From the NCBI RefSeq assembly GCF_016808335.1, contig NC_053137.1:4601904-4665903 (forward strand): 64,000 nt of DNA, in the 5' to 3' direction. The translations under genes and the position numbers were made by a program. Origin of the DNA: Panicum virgatum (lineage: Eukaryota; Streptophyta; Magnoliopsida; Poales; Poaceae). The notes under the pieces are model-generated. The model did not search any database. It had not been told where the DNA came from and was given only the letters and a program-made list of their open reading frames with translations. Each line of letters begins with the position of its first letter. Position 1 is the first letter of the stretch. Shown one piece after another: positions 22,801 through 35,116 of the stretch.

Positions 22801-23553
22801 CAAATTGAACCCAAGGTTCGAAACCAAAGCAACTTCTCTCAGGGTAAAGCGATCAGAAACTCGAACAGCGCCTAAACTACGTACCTTGCCCTTACCATTA
22901 TCCCCAAATATGATGTATTCTTTGTGGCGTGTTGGGGTGAGGCTGGAGAACCATTTGTCATTCCCGGTCATATGGCGCGAACAACCGGAGTCCATGATCC
23001 ACCTGTTCTCCAAGCCTCCGACCTGCACATTAGTAGTGAGACAAAGGGTGAGCAAATATCTCAACACTGGGTTTGAAAAGTGTGAAGCAAACCAGTGTCG
23101 AGCCATTTGCTCTACAGAAGGGTTAGCAAAATCTGGAAAATCGTATCCCCTGTCCCGTCTACTGCGAGGCTGACGACCACCACCGCGAGGAAAGCGTGGT
23201 GCATCGTAACCTCCTCCAAAGCCTCGGTCCCGTGGTCCATAGCCGTACCGAGGACGACCAGGAGCACAACCGGCAAAGCGACCACCCGCTGGAGCACGGT
23301 AACCACCACCGTCTCCCTGTCCTCCACCTACACAGCTCGCCATAGCATCTTGCCTACCACCACGCCGAGGAAGACCATGTACCCGAGCAGAGTACATGTC
23401 CGAGTTGCGTCTCTCCTGCTCACGCCACACAGCCCGCTTCCTCCTAAAGCAAAACTCCTTCAGGTGACCCTCTCTGTCACAGTACTAGCAGTGGTACCTC
23501 ACCTCTCTCTTGGGAGGTGAAGGCCTCGCCTGCGGATGGGGAGGAGCAGCCCC
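19868..23553 (-). pseudogene. Copia pol (protease, integrase, RT, RNase H), disrupted
   Basis: Reading on minus from 23550: a CCHC knuckle whose second position is a TAG (about 23485-23487); the protease motif WIMDSGCSRHMTGN; a pre-integrase HRRLGHFSFD; integrase with HMDIVGPS, SDNGTEF and YTPQQNGVVERKNRTL; reverse transcriptase with [24 protein letters not shown] and YVDD; RNase H with FSDADFGG, STEAEYV and TKHIDIRFHFLRD. A frameshift lies near 21990, another between 20360 and 20483, and a stop near 20108. The 1.3 kb between RNase H and the LTR (18529-19867) shows no recognisable gene. Confidence 0.85.
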
Positions 23554-23571
23554 CACTACTACAAAACAGGC

Positions 23572-23760
23572 CTTTGTTCCAGGCCATTTGTCCCGGCAGC
23601 CTTTGGGCCCGGGACAATAGGTGGCTTTTGTCCCGGGTCCAACGGCTAGCCGGGCCAGCGGGGGGACAGGGGCCTTTTGTCCCGGTTGGATCCACCAACC
23701 GGGACAAAAGGGGGGCATTTTGTCCCAGTTGGTGGATCCAACCGGGACAAAAGGCCTTGG
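23572..23760. repeat. Left subterminal repeat array of the CACTA element
   Basis: Several copies of TTTTGTCCCGGTTGG and its complement CCAACCGGGACAAAA in inverted pairs. In CACTA elements such motifs bind the TNPA-type protein. Confidence 0.8.
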
Positions 23761-24337
23761 CCCCCTTATCCCCTTCCCTCTCCCCCCGCCCGAGCCATTC
23801 AGCTCACTTGTTTTCTTGCTGTTCTTGGCTCGGGATAGAGGAGTTCTTGCTCATTTCTTCACCATATTTGTGAAGATCTTTGATTCCCCATCCATCCATC
23901 GGCGCTAAAGGTTTGGGGCTTGTTTTTCTCTTCTTCCTTGGATTGTATAGCTCATTTCATGCTTTAGAAATAGAGAAAATGTGTAGTTAGCTCATTTCTT
24001 GGACATTTAGCTAGATTGCATATATATGTAGGTGTGATTTTCTTTTAGATTTAGATGAGTATGTGGATAGTAGAAATTTTTAGAATGATTGTAGACACTT
24101 CATGTAATGTACTTGTATATATGACCATATTGTGGATAGTTGATTTTTTTTATTCATGAATGAATTAATGAAATGAGTATATTAGAATTTTTTGTATTAT
24201 GAATGGATTATTTTGACACTCTAGTGATGTATTTAATCAGGCTCACATTGAAACCATCTAGAAGTTAAAAAAATCTTTGCTTTGTAATGGTAAGAATTTA
24301 TAATTTTGTGGAAAATAAAGGTATTTTTCAGTAAAAT

Positions 24338-24646
24338 ATGGCTTCAGCAGCTGGAGGGAGTGGTGCCGGTGGGGGTGATCGTTGTCCTTCTGGAGAGAAG
24401 GGCACAACTCGAGTAGGTCGTCGGTCCAAAAAACCTAGTGCTTTTCATAGGGCAGCGCTCCGTTATTTGGAAAAAGAATATAGAGAATGCATGGCAAGGG
24501 GCGAGGAACCTCCGTTTGATCTTGAGGATTTATTGCGGCGTTACGGTTCGTCACCACCAAACTCGGAGGTTTCAGCTCTGCCATCTTTTTCTGCGCCAGC
24601 AAGAAATCCGTTAGAACATTCTGCGTTCCAACGCAAGGACGGTTGA
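24338..24646 (+). CDS. Small CACTA ORF upstream of the transposase
   Basis: 102 residues with no close relative that I recognise. The start is Gly/Ala/Ser rich, then basic (GRRSKKPSAFHRAALRYLEK), then acidic-hydrophobic (PPFDLEDLLRRYGSSPP). It could be a first exon of the transposase gene or an independent short protein. The 210 bp between its stop and the transposase start is AT-rich and may hold an intron. Confidence 0.4.
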   Translation: MASAAGGSGAGGGDRCPSGEKGTTRVGRRSKKPSAFHRAALRYLEKEYRECMARGEEPPFDLEDLLRRYGSSPPNSEVSALPSFSAPARNPLEHSAFQRKDG

Positions 24647-24862
24647 AAACCTATGAGTTGTTGACCGAATTTTTAAATTTCATGTATAGTACTCCTTTGT
24701 TAAGTTCTGTAATGGATTAAGTACTCCTTTTAATTAATCAAGATGTATGATGAATATTGCATATCTTTTAATTATTCATGTTATGTTACATTTAGTTTAA
24801 TTTAGGTTTGATATATTTTATTTATTCGATACGTGTAAAGAATTCAAATTGATTTATTTAAA

Positions 24863-27800
24863 ATGCAGATGGACCGGCAATGGATGTACAATGCTGACCG
24901 ACGTTCGAAAGAATTCATTGATGGCCTGCATTATTTTTTGTCTGTGGCTGAGGCAAACAAGCATAATGGTTTTATGTGCTGCCCGTGTGTTCATTGCAAC
25001 AATAACAAGGATTACTCATCTTCAAGAATCCTACACAGCCACATTTTCGCAAATGGTTTCATGAAAAAGTATGTTTGTTGGACGAAGCACGGAGAACAGG
25101 GGGTTACCATGGAAGACAATGAAGAAGAAGATTTTGACGACCACTTTCCCGGGAATGCTGGAATCGGTGCATTCGATGACGATATTCCCATGGAAGAGCC
25201 CGAAGTAGATGTAGCAGAAAATGATCCCAGCGACGATCTGGGGCAGGCATTGCACAATGTGCAGGCAGACTGTGAGAGTGAAACGGAGAGGTTGAAGTTC
25301 CAGAAGTTGTTAGAGGACCACCATAAGTTGTTGTACCCAGATTGTCAAAATGGATTTAAGAAACTTGGCACCACCTTGGAGTTGCTGCAATGGAAGGCGA
25401 CAAATGGTGTATCCGACAAGGAATTTGGTGAATTACTCAAACTTGTTAAAAAAATGCTTCCTAAGGACAATGAATTGCCTGCCACAACGTATGAAGCCAA
25501 ACAACTTGTTTGCCCTTTGGGACTGGAAGTGCAAAAGATACATGCATGCCCCAATGACTGCATCCTCTACCGAGGCGAGTACAAGAATTTGGATGCATGT
25601 CCCGTATGCAGTGCATTGCGTTACAAGATTAGAAAAGATGATCCTGGAGATGTCGAGGGGGAGCCTCCCCGGAAGAGAGTTCCTGCGAAGGTCATGTGGT
25701 ATTCGCCTATAATACCACGTTTGAAGCGTCTGTTTAGAAATAAAGATAATGCTAAGTTGATGCGATGGCACAAAGAGGAACGCAAGAAAGACTCGATGTT
25801 GAGACACCCCGCTGATGGGTCGCAGTGGAGAAAAATAGATAGAACGTACCCTAAATTTGATTTGGATGCGAGAAACATAAGGTTCGGTTTGAGTACGGAT
25901 GGCATGAATCCTTTTGGTGAGATGAGCAGTGGTCATAGCACTTGGTCCGTGACTCTTTGTCTGTACAATCTTCCACCATGGCTCTGCATGAAACGAAAGT
26001 TCATCATGATGCCAGTGCTTATCCCGGGTCCAAAGCAGCCCGGAAATGACATTGATGTGTACCTAAGACCATTGGTCGAAGAACTCTTATTGCTCTGGGG
26101 CGATGAAGGTGTACGGATGTGGGATGAATACAAACAGGAAAACTTCAACCTACGAGCATTGCTGTTCGTAACGATCAATGACTGGCCTGCTCTTAGTAAC
26201 TTGTCAGGACATTCGAACAAGGGATACAAAGCATGCACACACTGTTTAACTGATACCGATAATATATGGTTGACTCACTGTAAGAAGGTTGTATACATGG
26301 GCCATCGTCGGTTTCTTCCCATCAGGCATGCGGTACAAAAGAAGGGCAAGCATTTCAAAGGCCAAGCGGACCACCGAACAAAACCGATGCACCGTAGTGG
26401 TAAAGACCTCTTCAACATGGTAAAAGATCTAGAAGTTATTTTTGGAAAGGGGTCTGGTAGCCAACCTGTTCCGAACGAAAACGGAATGACGCCCATATGG
26501 AAAAAGAAATCTATATTTTGGGAGCTACCATATTGGGAAGTCTTAGATGTTCGTCATGCAATTGATGTGATGCACCTCACGAAGAATTTTTGCGTCAACC
26601 TGATAGCATTCTTGGGAGTGTACAGAAAGACAAAAGATACAGTAGAAGCACGTCAAGAATTGCAACGTATGGAAGAACGAGATGCCTTACATCCACAACA
26701 GCGAGATAATGGACGACAATACTTAAGTCCTGCCAGCTATACTCTTAGCAAGGAAGAGAAAGAAACCATGTTTGACTGCTTGAGCAGTATAAAGGTTCCA
26801 TCTGGATACTCATCCAATATAAAAGGAATCTTAAATTTGGCAGAGAAGAAATTTACAAATCTCAAGTCCCATGACTGCCATGTGCTTATGACTGAACTTC
26901 TTCCGGTTGTGCTGCGGGGGATTCTGCCTGATAACGTCCGGTTAACCATCGTGAAGATATGTGCCTTCCTCAACGCAGTTTCTCAGAAGATAATTGACCC
27001 GGAGAATTTGATAAAGCTGCAAAACGATGTGGTGCAATCTCTTGTTGGTTTTGAGCTGATATTTCCACCATCTTTCTTCAACATCATGACACATCTTCTA
27101 GTGCACCTTGTCAAAGAGATTGATATCCTCGGACCAGTATTTCTACACAACATGTTTCCATTCGAAAGGTTCATGGGGGTACTCAAGAAATGTGTTCGTA
27201 ATAGAGCTCGTCCAGAAGGAAGCATCGCCAGTGCCTACGGAACTGAGGAGGTCATTGACTTTTGTGTTGACTTTATTGATGACCTTAAACCGATTGGAGT
27301 CCCTGAATCGCGATATGAGGGGAGACTAACTGGAAAGGGTACATTAGGAAAGAAATCTTATGTCTGCACAGATGATTTCTCATTCAAGAAAGCGCATTAT
27401 ACGGTTCTTCAACAATCATCCTTGGTTGACCCATATATAGAGGAACACAAGAAAATTCTGCTCTCCAATTTCCCGGAAAAGTCTGAGGCATGGATTACAC
27501 GTGAGCACATGAACACTTTCTGCAGCTGGTTGCGGAAGCATCTAATGCATAACATGGATATAAGTGAACAACTGTTCTTATTGGGTAGGGGACCATCTTG
27601 GAATATCTTAACATACCAAGGGTACGAGATAAATGGAAACACATTTTATACGATAGCCCAAGATAAAAAGAGTACCAACCAAAACAGCGGTGTTCGTATG
27701 GATGCCACGGACAATAATAGAAAAAAAGGACACATATTACGGCTACATTGAAGAGATATGGGAGCTGGATTACGGTCCCAATTTCAAGGTGCCTCTATTT

Positions 27801-28217
27801 CGTTGCCAATGGGTTAAGCTATCTGGAGGAGGGGTAACAAAAGATGAGTATGGGATGACAATAGTTGATCTCAACAATCTTGGGTATAGAGACGAGCCAT
27901 TTGTCCTAGCCCAGGATGTTGCTCAGGTTTTCTACATTAAGGACATGTCCAGCAAGCCAAAGAAGGGGATAAACAAGCAAAAGGATGAGCCTAAGCGACA
28001 CATAGTTCTATCAGGAAAGAGAAACATCGTTGGAGTGGAGGACAAGACAGACTTTTCAGAAGAATATAATAATTTTGTTGCCATTCCACCTTTCGAAGTA
28101 AATGCAGATCCATGCATCCTGCTAGCCAATGATGATGCTCCATACTTGCGCCGTGATCATAATCAAGGGACATTTGTGAAGAGAAAGTCTATTACCGCTA
28201 ATCCTTCATGTACTTGA
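24863..28217 (+). pseudogene. TNPD/TNP2-type CACTA transposase, one frameshift
   Basis: The first frame (24863-27751, 962 residues) has a transposase-associated N-terminus with CCPCVHCNNNKDYSS and HIFANGFMKKYVCWTKHGE, then the Transposase_21 region (RFGLSTDGMNPFGEMSSGHS, HSTWSVTLCLYNLPPWLCMK, ARALLFVTINDWPALSNL-type text) and a DUF4218-like region (LVHLVKEIDILGPVFLHNMF, PFERFMGVLKKCVRNRARPEG). A run of seven A at about 27721-27729 shifts the frame; the next frame, 27690-28217, continues with a DUF4216-like domain (IWELDYGPNFKVPLFRCQWV). So the protein was about 1130 residues and is broken near its C-terminal quarter by what looks like a single-base indel, which could also be an assembly error. 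Confidence 0.85.
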
Positions 28218-28854
28218 ATCATTTTATATTATTGTATAAAAACATAATCGCAATTCGAATACTTTTATTATATATGTACTGTACAATTATACTTTATGTG
28301 TTATATATATTATTTTATATATTTTTCACTTAATTACTAGACTCAATTATAATTTTCATTCAATAATGGATTACTCAACAAATTTTATTTATTTCATGAA
28401 ATTACATTCACATTAACACACTATACTCTCTCACTAACACACACAATCTCACTAACACACACAATCTCTCAAACTCACACACTACTCATTAATATCATGA
28501 AATTGCTTAATTTTATCTAAAATTCACTTTTTAAACGTTAATATCGTGATAGAATCCACTTTCTGTCGAAAAGCAACAGTTTGAAAAAAAAAATTCACCT
28601 AATATATTTTTGCATGGTCAAAATAACAAATATGATTTCAAAAAAGTTAGATATTTCATTGACCCAATCACTTGAATGAAAATTAATTATTTTTGTTGCG
28701 TGTATCAAGTTTATATAGAGATAAGAAATTTTGTTCCATAATTTTTGGAATCATAATTTTATTAACTGAATTAACAAATGAAAGCCAATTTTAAAAGAAA
28801 AGTAAAAAGAAACAAAAACAAACATAAGATTAGGCGGGAACGAGGGAAAACGGG

Positions 28855-29060
28855 CCCCTTTTGTCCCGGGTGGTAGATCCACCCGGGACTAAAGGTGGGC
28901 CGCGGGCTGGGAATTTTCCCGGCCCGCCAAAAAACACCTTTTGTCCCGGGTGAAGCCACCACCCGGGACAAAAGGGGATTTTGTCCCGGGTGGTGGATTC
29001 ACCCGGGACAAAAGGGGGGCCTTTTGTCCCGGGTGAAGCCACCACCCGGGACAAAAGGCC
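28855..29060. repeat. Internal array of subterminal-type repeats in the CACTA element
   Basis: TTTTGTCCCGGGTGG and its complement occur about seven times in inverted pairs, as at a CACTA end, but here they lie between the two genes and there is no CACTA terminus beside them. The variant (CCGGGTGG) differs from that at the two true ends (CCGGTTGG). From 29100 a GC-rich leader-like sequence follows, similar in style to what follows the left end of a CACTA element. Confidence 0.8.
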
Positions 29061-29361
29061 CCCCCCATATAACTTCCTCCTTCGCCCTTCCCCTAACACT
29101 TGGTTTCTCATCGATCTGCGCCTGGTGCCGCCGCCGTCCCCTGCTCCCCCCACCGCGCGAGCCGAGCACCGCTGCCGCCATCGACGTCGCCGCCGCCCAG
29201 AGCCCCGACCAACCAACCGGAGACCCGCCGGAACACCGCCGCCGCCGTAACGCCCTCGCCGGCCGCCGCCATCCCCTGCTCGCCGTCGACCCGCCGCTAC
29301 AGGCCATCCCAGCCCACGCCGCGACTACCCAAAGGTAGAGCTCGATCTCCTGAGTCCCCTC

Positions 29362-30179
29362 CAGGGGCGAAGCTAGAGCGAAACCGAGGGGGGTGCGCCA
29401 CTTTACCACAAAATTCGAAGATCTCTATATTTTAGCAAAGTCAGTTGTCGCGGTGACTGGTAAATGGTCATATAGATATTACGGATTATTTTTTTGCTGG
29501 GAATTTTTTCTTAGAGTTTCAAATTTCAGTCAATATTTTAGCCCAATTTTAGAACAATCGATCAAAAGTTTTCTTGCTTTATTTGTAATTTCACTAGAAT
29601 TCCACTAATGGAAACCATAAGCATTGTGTGGGGTTATATGGCATCCTAGGTGTTCTTTACCATTTTTTAATTTAATGATGTAGAAAAAATATAGTAATCT
29701 TAAATCTAGAATGAAAAAACATTAACCATGTGTAAATTCCCCAATACCGTGTTTCATCTATCGAAAAGAATGGGGAGTAACTAGCATTAAATATTATGAT
29801 AAAGAAGTTGATGCATCACAATATTTTAGGACGGAGGGAGTAAGCTGCGGGGGGGGGGGGGGGGGGTGCCAGGTGGCGTTCAGCTATGTAGATGCTAGAT
29901 GAATGGCTGGATGCCTAACCTCGTTGTGTCATGTGTTCAAATTAATACGCACTAATGAAACACTAGCTGATTTAATGTTGCGCTAATGACAAACTAGCTA
30001 TTGTGATGCTTTAATTGGATTTGCCTTGGAAGTCGTCATGATGTCTTGGTGGCACGTGTGGGTGCAGGGTATTGGCCAAGGGGGGTGCATACATGGTAAT
30101 TTTTTTATTGTTAGCACTGATTTTCGGTTTTGTCGTTTGTGCATTGGCACCCACTGCTGCCTTCGTAGCTTCGCCCCTG
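29362..30179. mobile_element. Non-autonomous hAT element nested in CACTA
   Basis: Terminal repeats CAGGGGCGAAGCTA at both ends and an exact 8-bp duplication GTCCCCTC at 29354-29361 and 30180-30187. 818 bp, no transposase; a run of 18 G at 29849-29866. Confidence 0.9.
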
Positions 30180-30240
30180 GTCCCCTCGACACCTTCTCCA
30201 TTCCATTGAACCCCAGAACCTCTCGCTACGTTGGGAAGCT

Positions 30241-30330
30241 CCCAGGGGCGAAGCTAGAGCAGATCGGAGGGGGTGCACCAGTACTTCATCTCAAGTACAA
30301 GGATATTCAAGATATTTGAGCACTATTTCA
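30241..30330 (+). mobile_element. Partial left end of a second hAT of the same family
   Basis: CAGGGGCGAAGCTAGAGC, then GATCGGAGGGGGTGCACCA closely follow the left end at 29362. No matching right end (GCTTCGCCCCTG) lies within the next several kilobases, so the rest has been deleted. Confidence 0.55.
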
Positions 30331-30714
30331 TTACTAATTTTGGTTACTTTAGTGTACTTAATGAGAGAATGCAAAAATCATGAACAAAAGATGACTGGCA
30401 TAACAAAATCCGAACATATGTGATCCACTTGTCCAACTTCAAAATCCCACTCGGCTAAAGAAAAGAGAGCAAACGATTGGTACTTAGTGAAATTATAGAT
30501 AGAATATTTCTCGACCTCATCCATCGATCGGTACTTAGTGAAAAAACCGTCTAGAATATTTCATATATAGAATATTTCAAGTTTATTTCTTGAATTACTT
30601 AGAGAATATTACTCGACCTCATCCATCGATCGGTACTTAGTTAAATGCTCGCAAATATGTGGATTATTTAGAGAATTTTTTAAGGGTTTTATTTGTATTC
30701 ATATTTTAGTTACG

Positions 30715-33700
30715 ATGGACCCGCGACACACAGACGCGGAAGACGAACAGTTACTGTTGAATATGATTAGCGAAGGTCAAGGAGATGTCCCTGAACAAGC
30801 TGATGATGGCAGCAATACCGACATATATTTGAATATGTCCGGTGATGGAATTGAGGCACCATCTATTCAGGATGACGCTGCTGCTGAACAAAGTGCTAAT
30901 GTACACATCACAACTATACTTATTTGTAGTGACAATCATATTTTCATCTGAATCTATATGAATACTATGAATGTTTTTTTATAGCCGTCTGGATCATCGT
31001 CGCAGCAGAAAAAGACGAAGCGAGGCCCAACAAAAAAACTGGAAGGGCGGTTCATTATAACGGAAGTTGGTCCAGATGGCGAACCGATCGCTCCAGAAGC
31101 TGCCGCCAAAAAATTCATAAGACAATCCGGATGTATTGTCAGGGACCACATCCCGATCAGCTTCAGGCTCTGGAAAGCTTCCAATCCAAGCGAGGAACGG
31201 GATGCGGTACCCGAAAGAGAAAAAGAATGGTGCTGGCGGGAGCTTAAGAAAAACTTCACGGTTCCAGCTGAATCCGAAGAGATATGCAAGCGCTGGACCC
31301 TGAGTAAGATGGCCGAACAGCTGCGATCATTCAAGAAAATTTTGACGAAGAAATATATCAAGACCGGGACCACACCCGTATTTACCGGCGAGCTTGAAAA
31401 GCTCAGGGGTCACTGGGATGCATTTGTGGAATACAAGTCTTCAGAGCTTGGGCTTCAGAAGGTGCAGAAGGCCAAAGACAACGCCTCGAAGAAAGTGTAC
31501 CATCACACTCTAGGCCAAGGAGGCTACAAGCTTGCAGTACCCAAATGGGAGAAGATGGAGCAGGATCTGCTTGACAGAGGCATCCAACCTGCGACCATGA
31601 ACTGGCCTGAAAGGTCAAGGACCTGGTTTTATGGTCACGGGGGAAGCTTGGACCCAATGACTGGTGACTGCATCTATGGGCCAAACATCCAGCGAGCAGC
31701 CCAGAGACTACAGGAGGCCATACAAGCAGCGGCCGAGGGAACATTCCAGCCGGATAGAGAGAGGGACGAGCTGACTTACGCCCTTGGGAATCCAGAGCAT
31801 CCGGGCCGCACAAGAGGCAAAGGCGTGGTTCCGTGGAAGTATGGGTTCAGGGATTACATTAATTCATATAGAAGCCGGCAAAGAAGAAAGAATGATGAGC
31901 GGGAGCACTTGCGAAGGCTAGAGGAACGGCTCATGTCACACGATCAAAGACTGGAGGAAGAGGTTCAGCGCCAAGTGGCCGTAGCAATGAGCCAGCAACA
32001 GCAAGCGCAAACGGTGCCTCCAGAGCCTAGTGTCGCAGCCGATCACCTGTCTCAGCGGAAAAGCAGCTGCGCTTCCACAGACGTCGCCATCGCCGAGCCC
32101 ACGGGGATCCAGGCCGCAGTTGAAGCGTCGGCCCCGCAGCGATTTCCAGTGGATGAGATCACCCACCGGACACCTTGTGACCTGTAGACTGCCGTTAAGA
32201 ACTTAATGTTCACTGTTGCGTACGGTACCGCCATGCCAACCGAACCAGGCGACGTGTACCACGGCCAACAAATTCCGCCTAGATACACAAGAGTTGGCGT
32301 GGAGCAGGTGTGCCAGGGTTGGGAGACGCTCGAGCTTGATATTCTTGGAGGCGATGGGGAGAGGACACTAGCAGAAGCCATTCATGGCTACATCCTATGG
32401 GATAAGCGCTACATTGTCCTAAAGTCGGATGATCAAACACCAAGACCGGCATCTCAGCATGCCTCTCCAAGACCGGCATCTCCGTAAAACTCCCCAAGGG
32501 CAGCACTGTCTCGGCAAGGTTCACCGGCACATTCTCCATCACCATCATCTCATGCGCCGATGAACACTCAAGCGTCACCGTCGCCTCCATGGTCACCCCC
32601 TCCGCCGCCGGCAAAGAAGCAGAAACGGCCGCCGGCAAAGAAGGTAGCTGCACCGGCTAAGGAGCCTCCAAAGAAGAAGAAGGAAAAGGAGAAGAAAACC
32701 AAGGAGGCTCCTATTAAACCCTGGGACATGAGCCTTGAAGAATGCGATCGGATAACTCAAGAAAGAGTTAAAGAGCACTTCAAGCCGAAGCCGAAGCCGG
32801 AGCCCGAGAAAGTGATAAATCCGATAGATTTGAATTTTTTTAAGGGAATGTGCGAAGCAAATAAGAGAAAATTCATTCCGAGAGACCCCCCTTCAGACTA
32901 CGAACGCACAATTATCAAAACTACTGAGAAAAAGAAGAGACAATCAAAGTCGTCGTCGTCCGACGTTCCACAGCTCGGAGCCCAAAAGAAACAATCAATA
33001 GAGCCTCTCGTAGTGGGACAGACGACGCAAGAACAAGACTTTGTTACATTTCTGAAAGAATCAAACCTGACGGCCGCTCAGATTGCAGGGGGAGAAGATA
33101 TTCCAAAGGCCGATGTGGTTGTCAAATGGACGTTTGAGATCGGCAAAACTCTTGTACCCCCCGAAGTAGTGTCTGTGCTTCCAACGCAAATGTATAAGCT
33201 GCACCAGCACTACATGCGTGCGATGGCCGATTGCATCTTCATGCAGGGCGCAAAGATTAAAGATGACGATTTCTTACGGGGGGAGGCCATTATATGGATA
33301 AACTGGGAAGAAATTTACCAACTATTCCATCAGGAGGCCCTCGACATCTCTATGGTCGGCTTGTGGGTTCTGTAAGTATTTTACTCTCCTTACGTATTGT
33401 TTTGCATGATCTCAACATACTGATCTCTTGATTTATTCGGTATCATGTAGAATGGAGATACATACTTGCAGAAGAAAGGGATACTCTCACCTCGGCTTCA
33501 TCGACCCAATTACTTGTAATTGGAGGCTTCTACGTGACAATCCCGATGACATATTCCAAAACTTGTTCAAGTACATAAGCGTTCATCACAACAAGCAAAT
33601 GATATTGTTTCCTTACAACTTTGCGTGAGTGATTCCTTCCGTCTAACTCTTTCTATTCTGTAATCGAATTGTTTAAACCTTAACTACCAAGAACTGCCTC

Positions 33701-34418
33701 CGTATAATCTTGCAGTGAACACTTTGTCCTAATTGTCATAATTCCCGAGAAGAGCCTACTCGTGGTTATGGACTCATTGAGGAGACCTCCAGAACAATAC
33801 GAAAATCTTCTTAACATGATGAAAAAGTAATTCTACCACTACTCCGTCCATGACCGATAATTTGAATCACTTTGTTACTTGACTATAATTGTTCTAATCA
33901 TGCACAGGGTTTGGAAAGAATTCGCTAAAAATCATCCAGGCAAATTTGACAAGGAATTGAAGATCAAGACAGATTTTCCGGCACGCGCTTGGATGATTCG
34001 TTGCACGATTCATTAGTTTTATTATATATTCATGTAAATACCTGATAATTTCTTCTCTATTAAAGTGTATGAGGCAGAAACCAGGCACTGTATTGTGCGC
34101 ATACTATGTATGCGAGAACATCCATGGTCTGGTAGGTCCTCCAAAGGGCTGGACAGATTGGGAGGAGGAAGTAAGTAAAAAAACTTGTTAATATTTGAAC
34201 TCATATTTTAATTAGTCGAAATTAATTATCCCCTTTTTCCATAGGTCGGGGAGATGCGCGATAAACTCATACCGGAGGAAAAGATTATGGCGATTCAAGA
34301 ACAATTCTCCGGATTTATTAATGAGCAAGTCGTCGACCCAAAAGGCGAATTCTACTATGATGGAATATCTAATATTGACAATCACAGCAAATATGACAAT
34401 ATACACGTATATATGTAA
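30715..34418 (+). pseudogene. CACTA second gene: TNPA-like protein plus Ulp1-like protease
   Basis: Exon 1 30715-30900, GT-AG intron 30901-30984, exon 2 from 30985. The long exon encodes the plant En/Spm 'transposase 24'-like region (SGCIVRDHIPISFRLWK, WTLSKMAEQLRSFKKIL, RSRTWFYGHGGSLDP) followed by a coiled coil (REHLRRLEERLMSHDQRLEE). Two in-frame stops, TAG at 32185-32187 and TAA at 32485-32487, interrupt it; the same frame then continues through a Pro/Lys-rich linker to 33375. Further short exons (33452-33627, 33716-33828, 33909-34000, 34067-34170, 34245-34418) encode a C48 Ulp1-type protease with EHFVLIVIIPEKSLLVVMDS (His, Asp) and RQKPGTVLCAYYVCE (Gln, Cys). All catalytic residues are present. 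Exon limits of the protease part are by eye. Confidence 0.8.
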
Positions 34419-34867
34419 TTAAGAACGAATATAACTATGTAAATATATATGTGACTCATAGGTATTAAATTTCTATTTATGAGTATGTATGTATGTATTA
34501 AATTTCCAAAAGGCGAATTCTACTATGTAATTAAGAACGAATATACCTATGCAAATATGATGGAGTATGTATGTATTATATATATAAGCACTCCAATAAT
34601 ATATGTGTATATATATATTTATATAATATTGGTCCTAGACATTTTCATATGTAAAGGAATTCACATGTATAGATATGTGTATACATATATATATAAGTGA
34701 ATTAATTTATATATGAAAACTATCTATGACAAATATTATATAAGTAACTATATATATATGTATATATTAGTGGAGATCATACACACTGAATTCCAATACA
34801 TAAGTTTAATTGAAATGCAAAAATATAATTGAAATAGAAAAAGAATTGAGAAAAGAAAAACATGAAA

Positions 34868-35096
34868 AAAAAGAGACCTTTTGTCCCGGTTGGTAACACC
34901 AACCGGGACAAAAGGGTGCACCAGCCACGTGGGCGCTGGCTGCACCTTTTGTCCCGGTTGGTGTTACCAACCGGGACAAAAGGTCCTCTTTTGTCCCGGT
35001 TGCCACACCCGGGACAAAAGGGTACCCCCCTTTTGTCCCGGACAGGCGTTCCCGGTTGGGAAACCGGGACAACAGCGGTTTCCCAACCGGGACAAA
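34868..35096. repeat. Right subterminal repeat array of the CACTA element
   Basis: Inverted pairs of TTTTGTCCCGGTTGG / CCAACCGGGACAAAA, about nine half-sites, ending just before the terminal repeat at 35102-35116. The region 34419-34860 to its left is AT-rich with (AT)n stretches and holds no gene. Confidence 0.85.
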
Positions 35097-35116
35097 TCAA
35101 CGTTTTTGTAGTAGTG

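Larger units (their letters stand above)
23554..35116 (+). mobile_element. Full-length CACTA (En/Spm) DNA transposon
   Basis: Terminal inverted repeats CACTACTACAAAA are at 23554 and, in complement, at 35116, flanked by the 3-bp duplication CCC (23551-23553 and 35117-35119). Subterminal arrays of TTTTGTCCCGG / CCGGGACAAAA are present at both ends. It codes on + for a TNPD-type transposase and a second gene with a TNPA-like part and a Ulp1-type protease. It is inserted in the gag of the Copia element and holds an hAT element. Both genes carry disabling changes. Confidence 0.93.
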
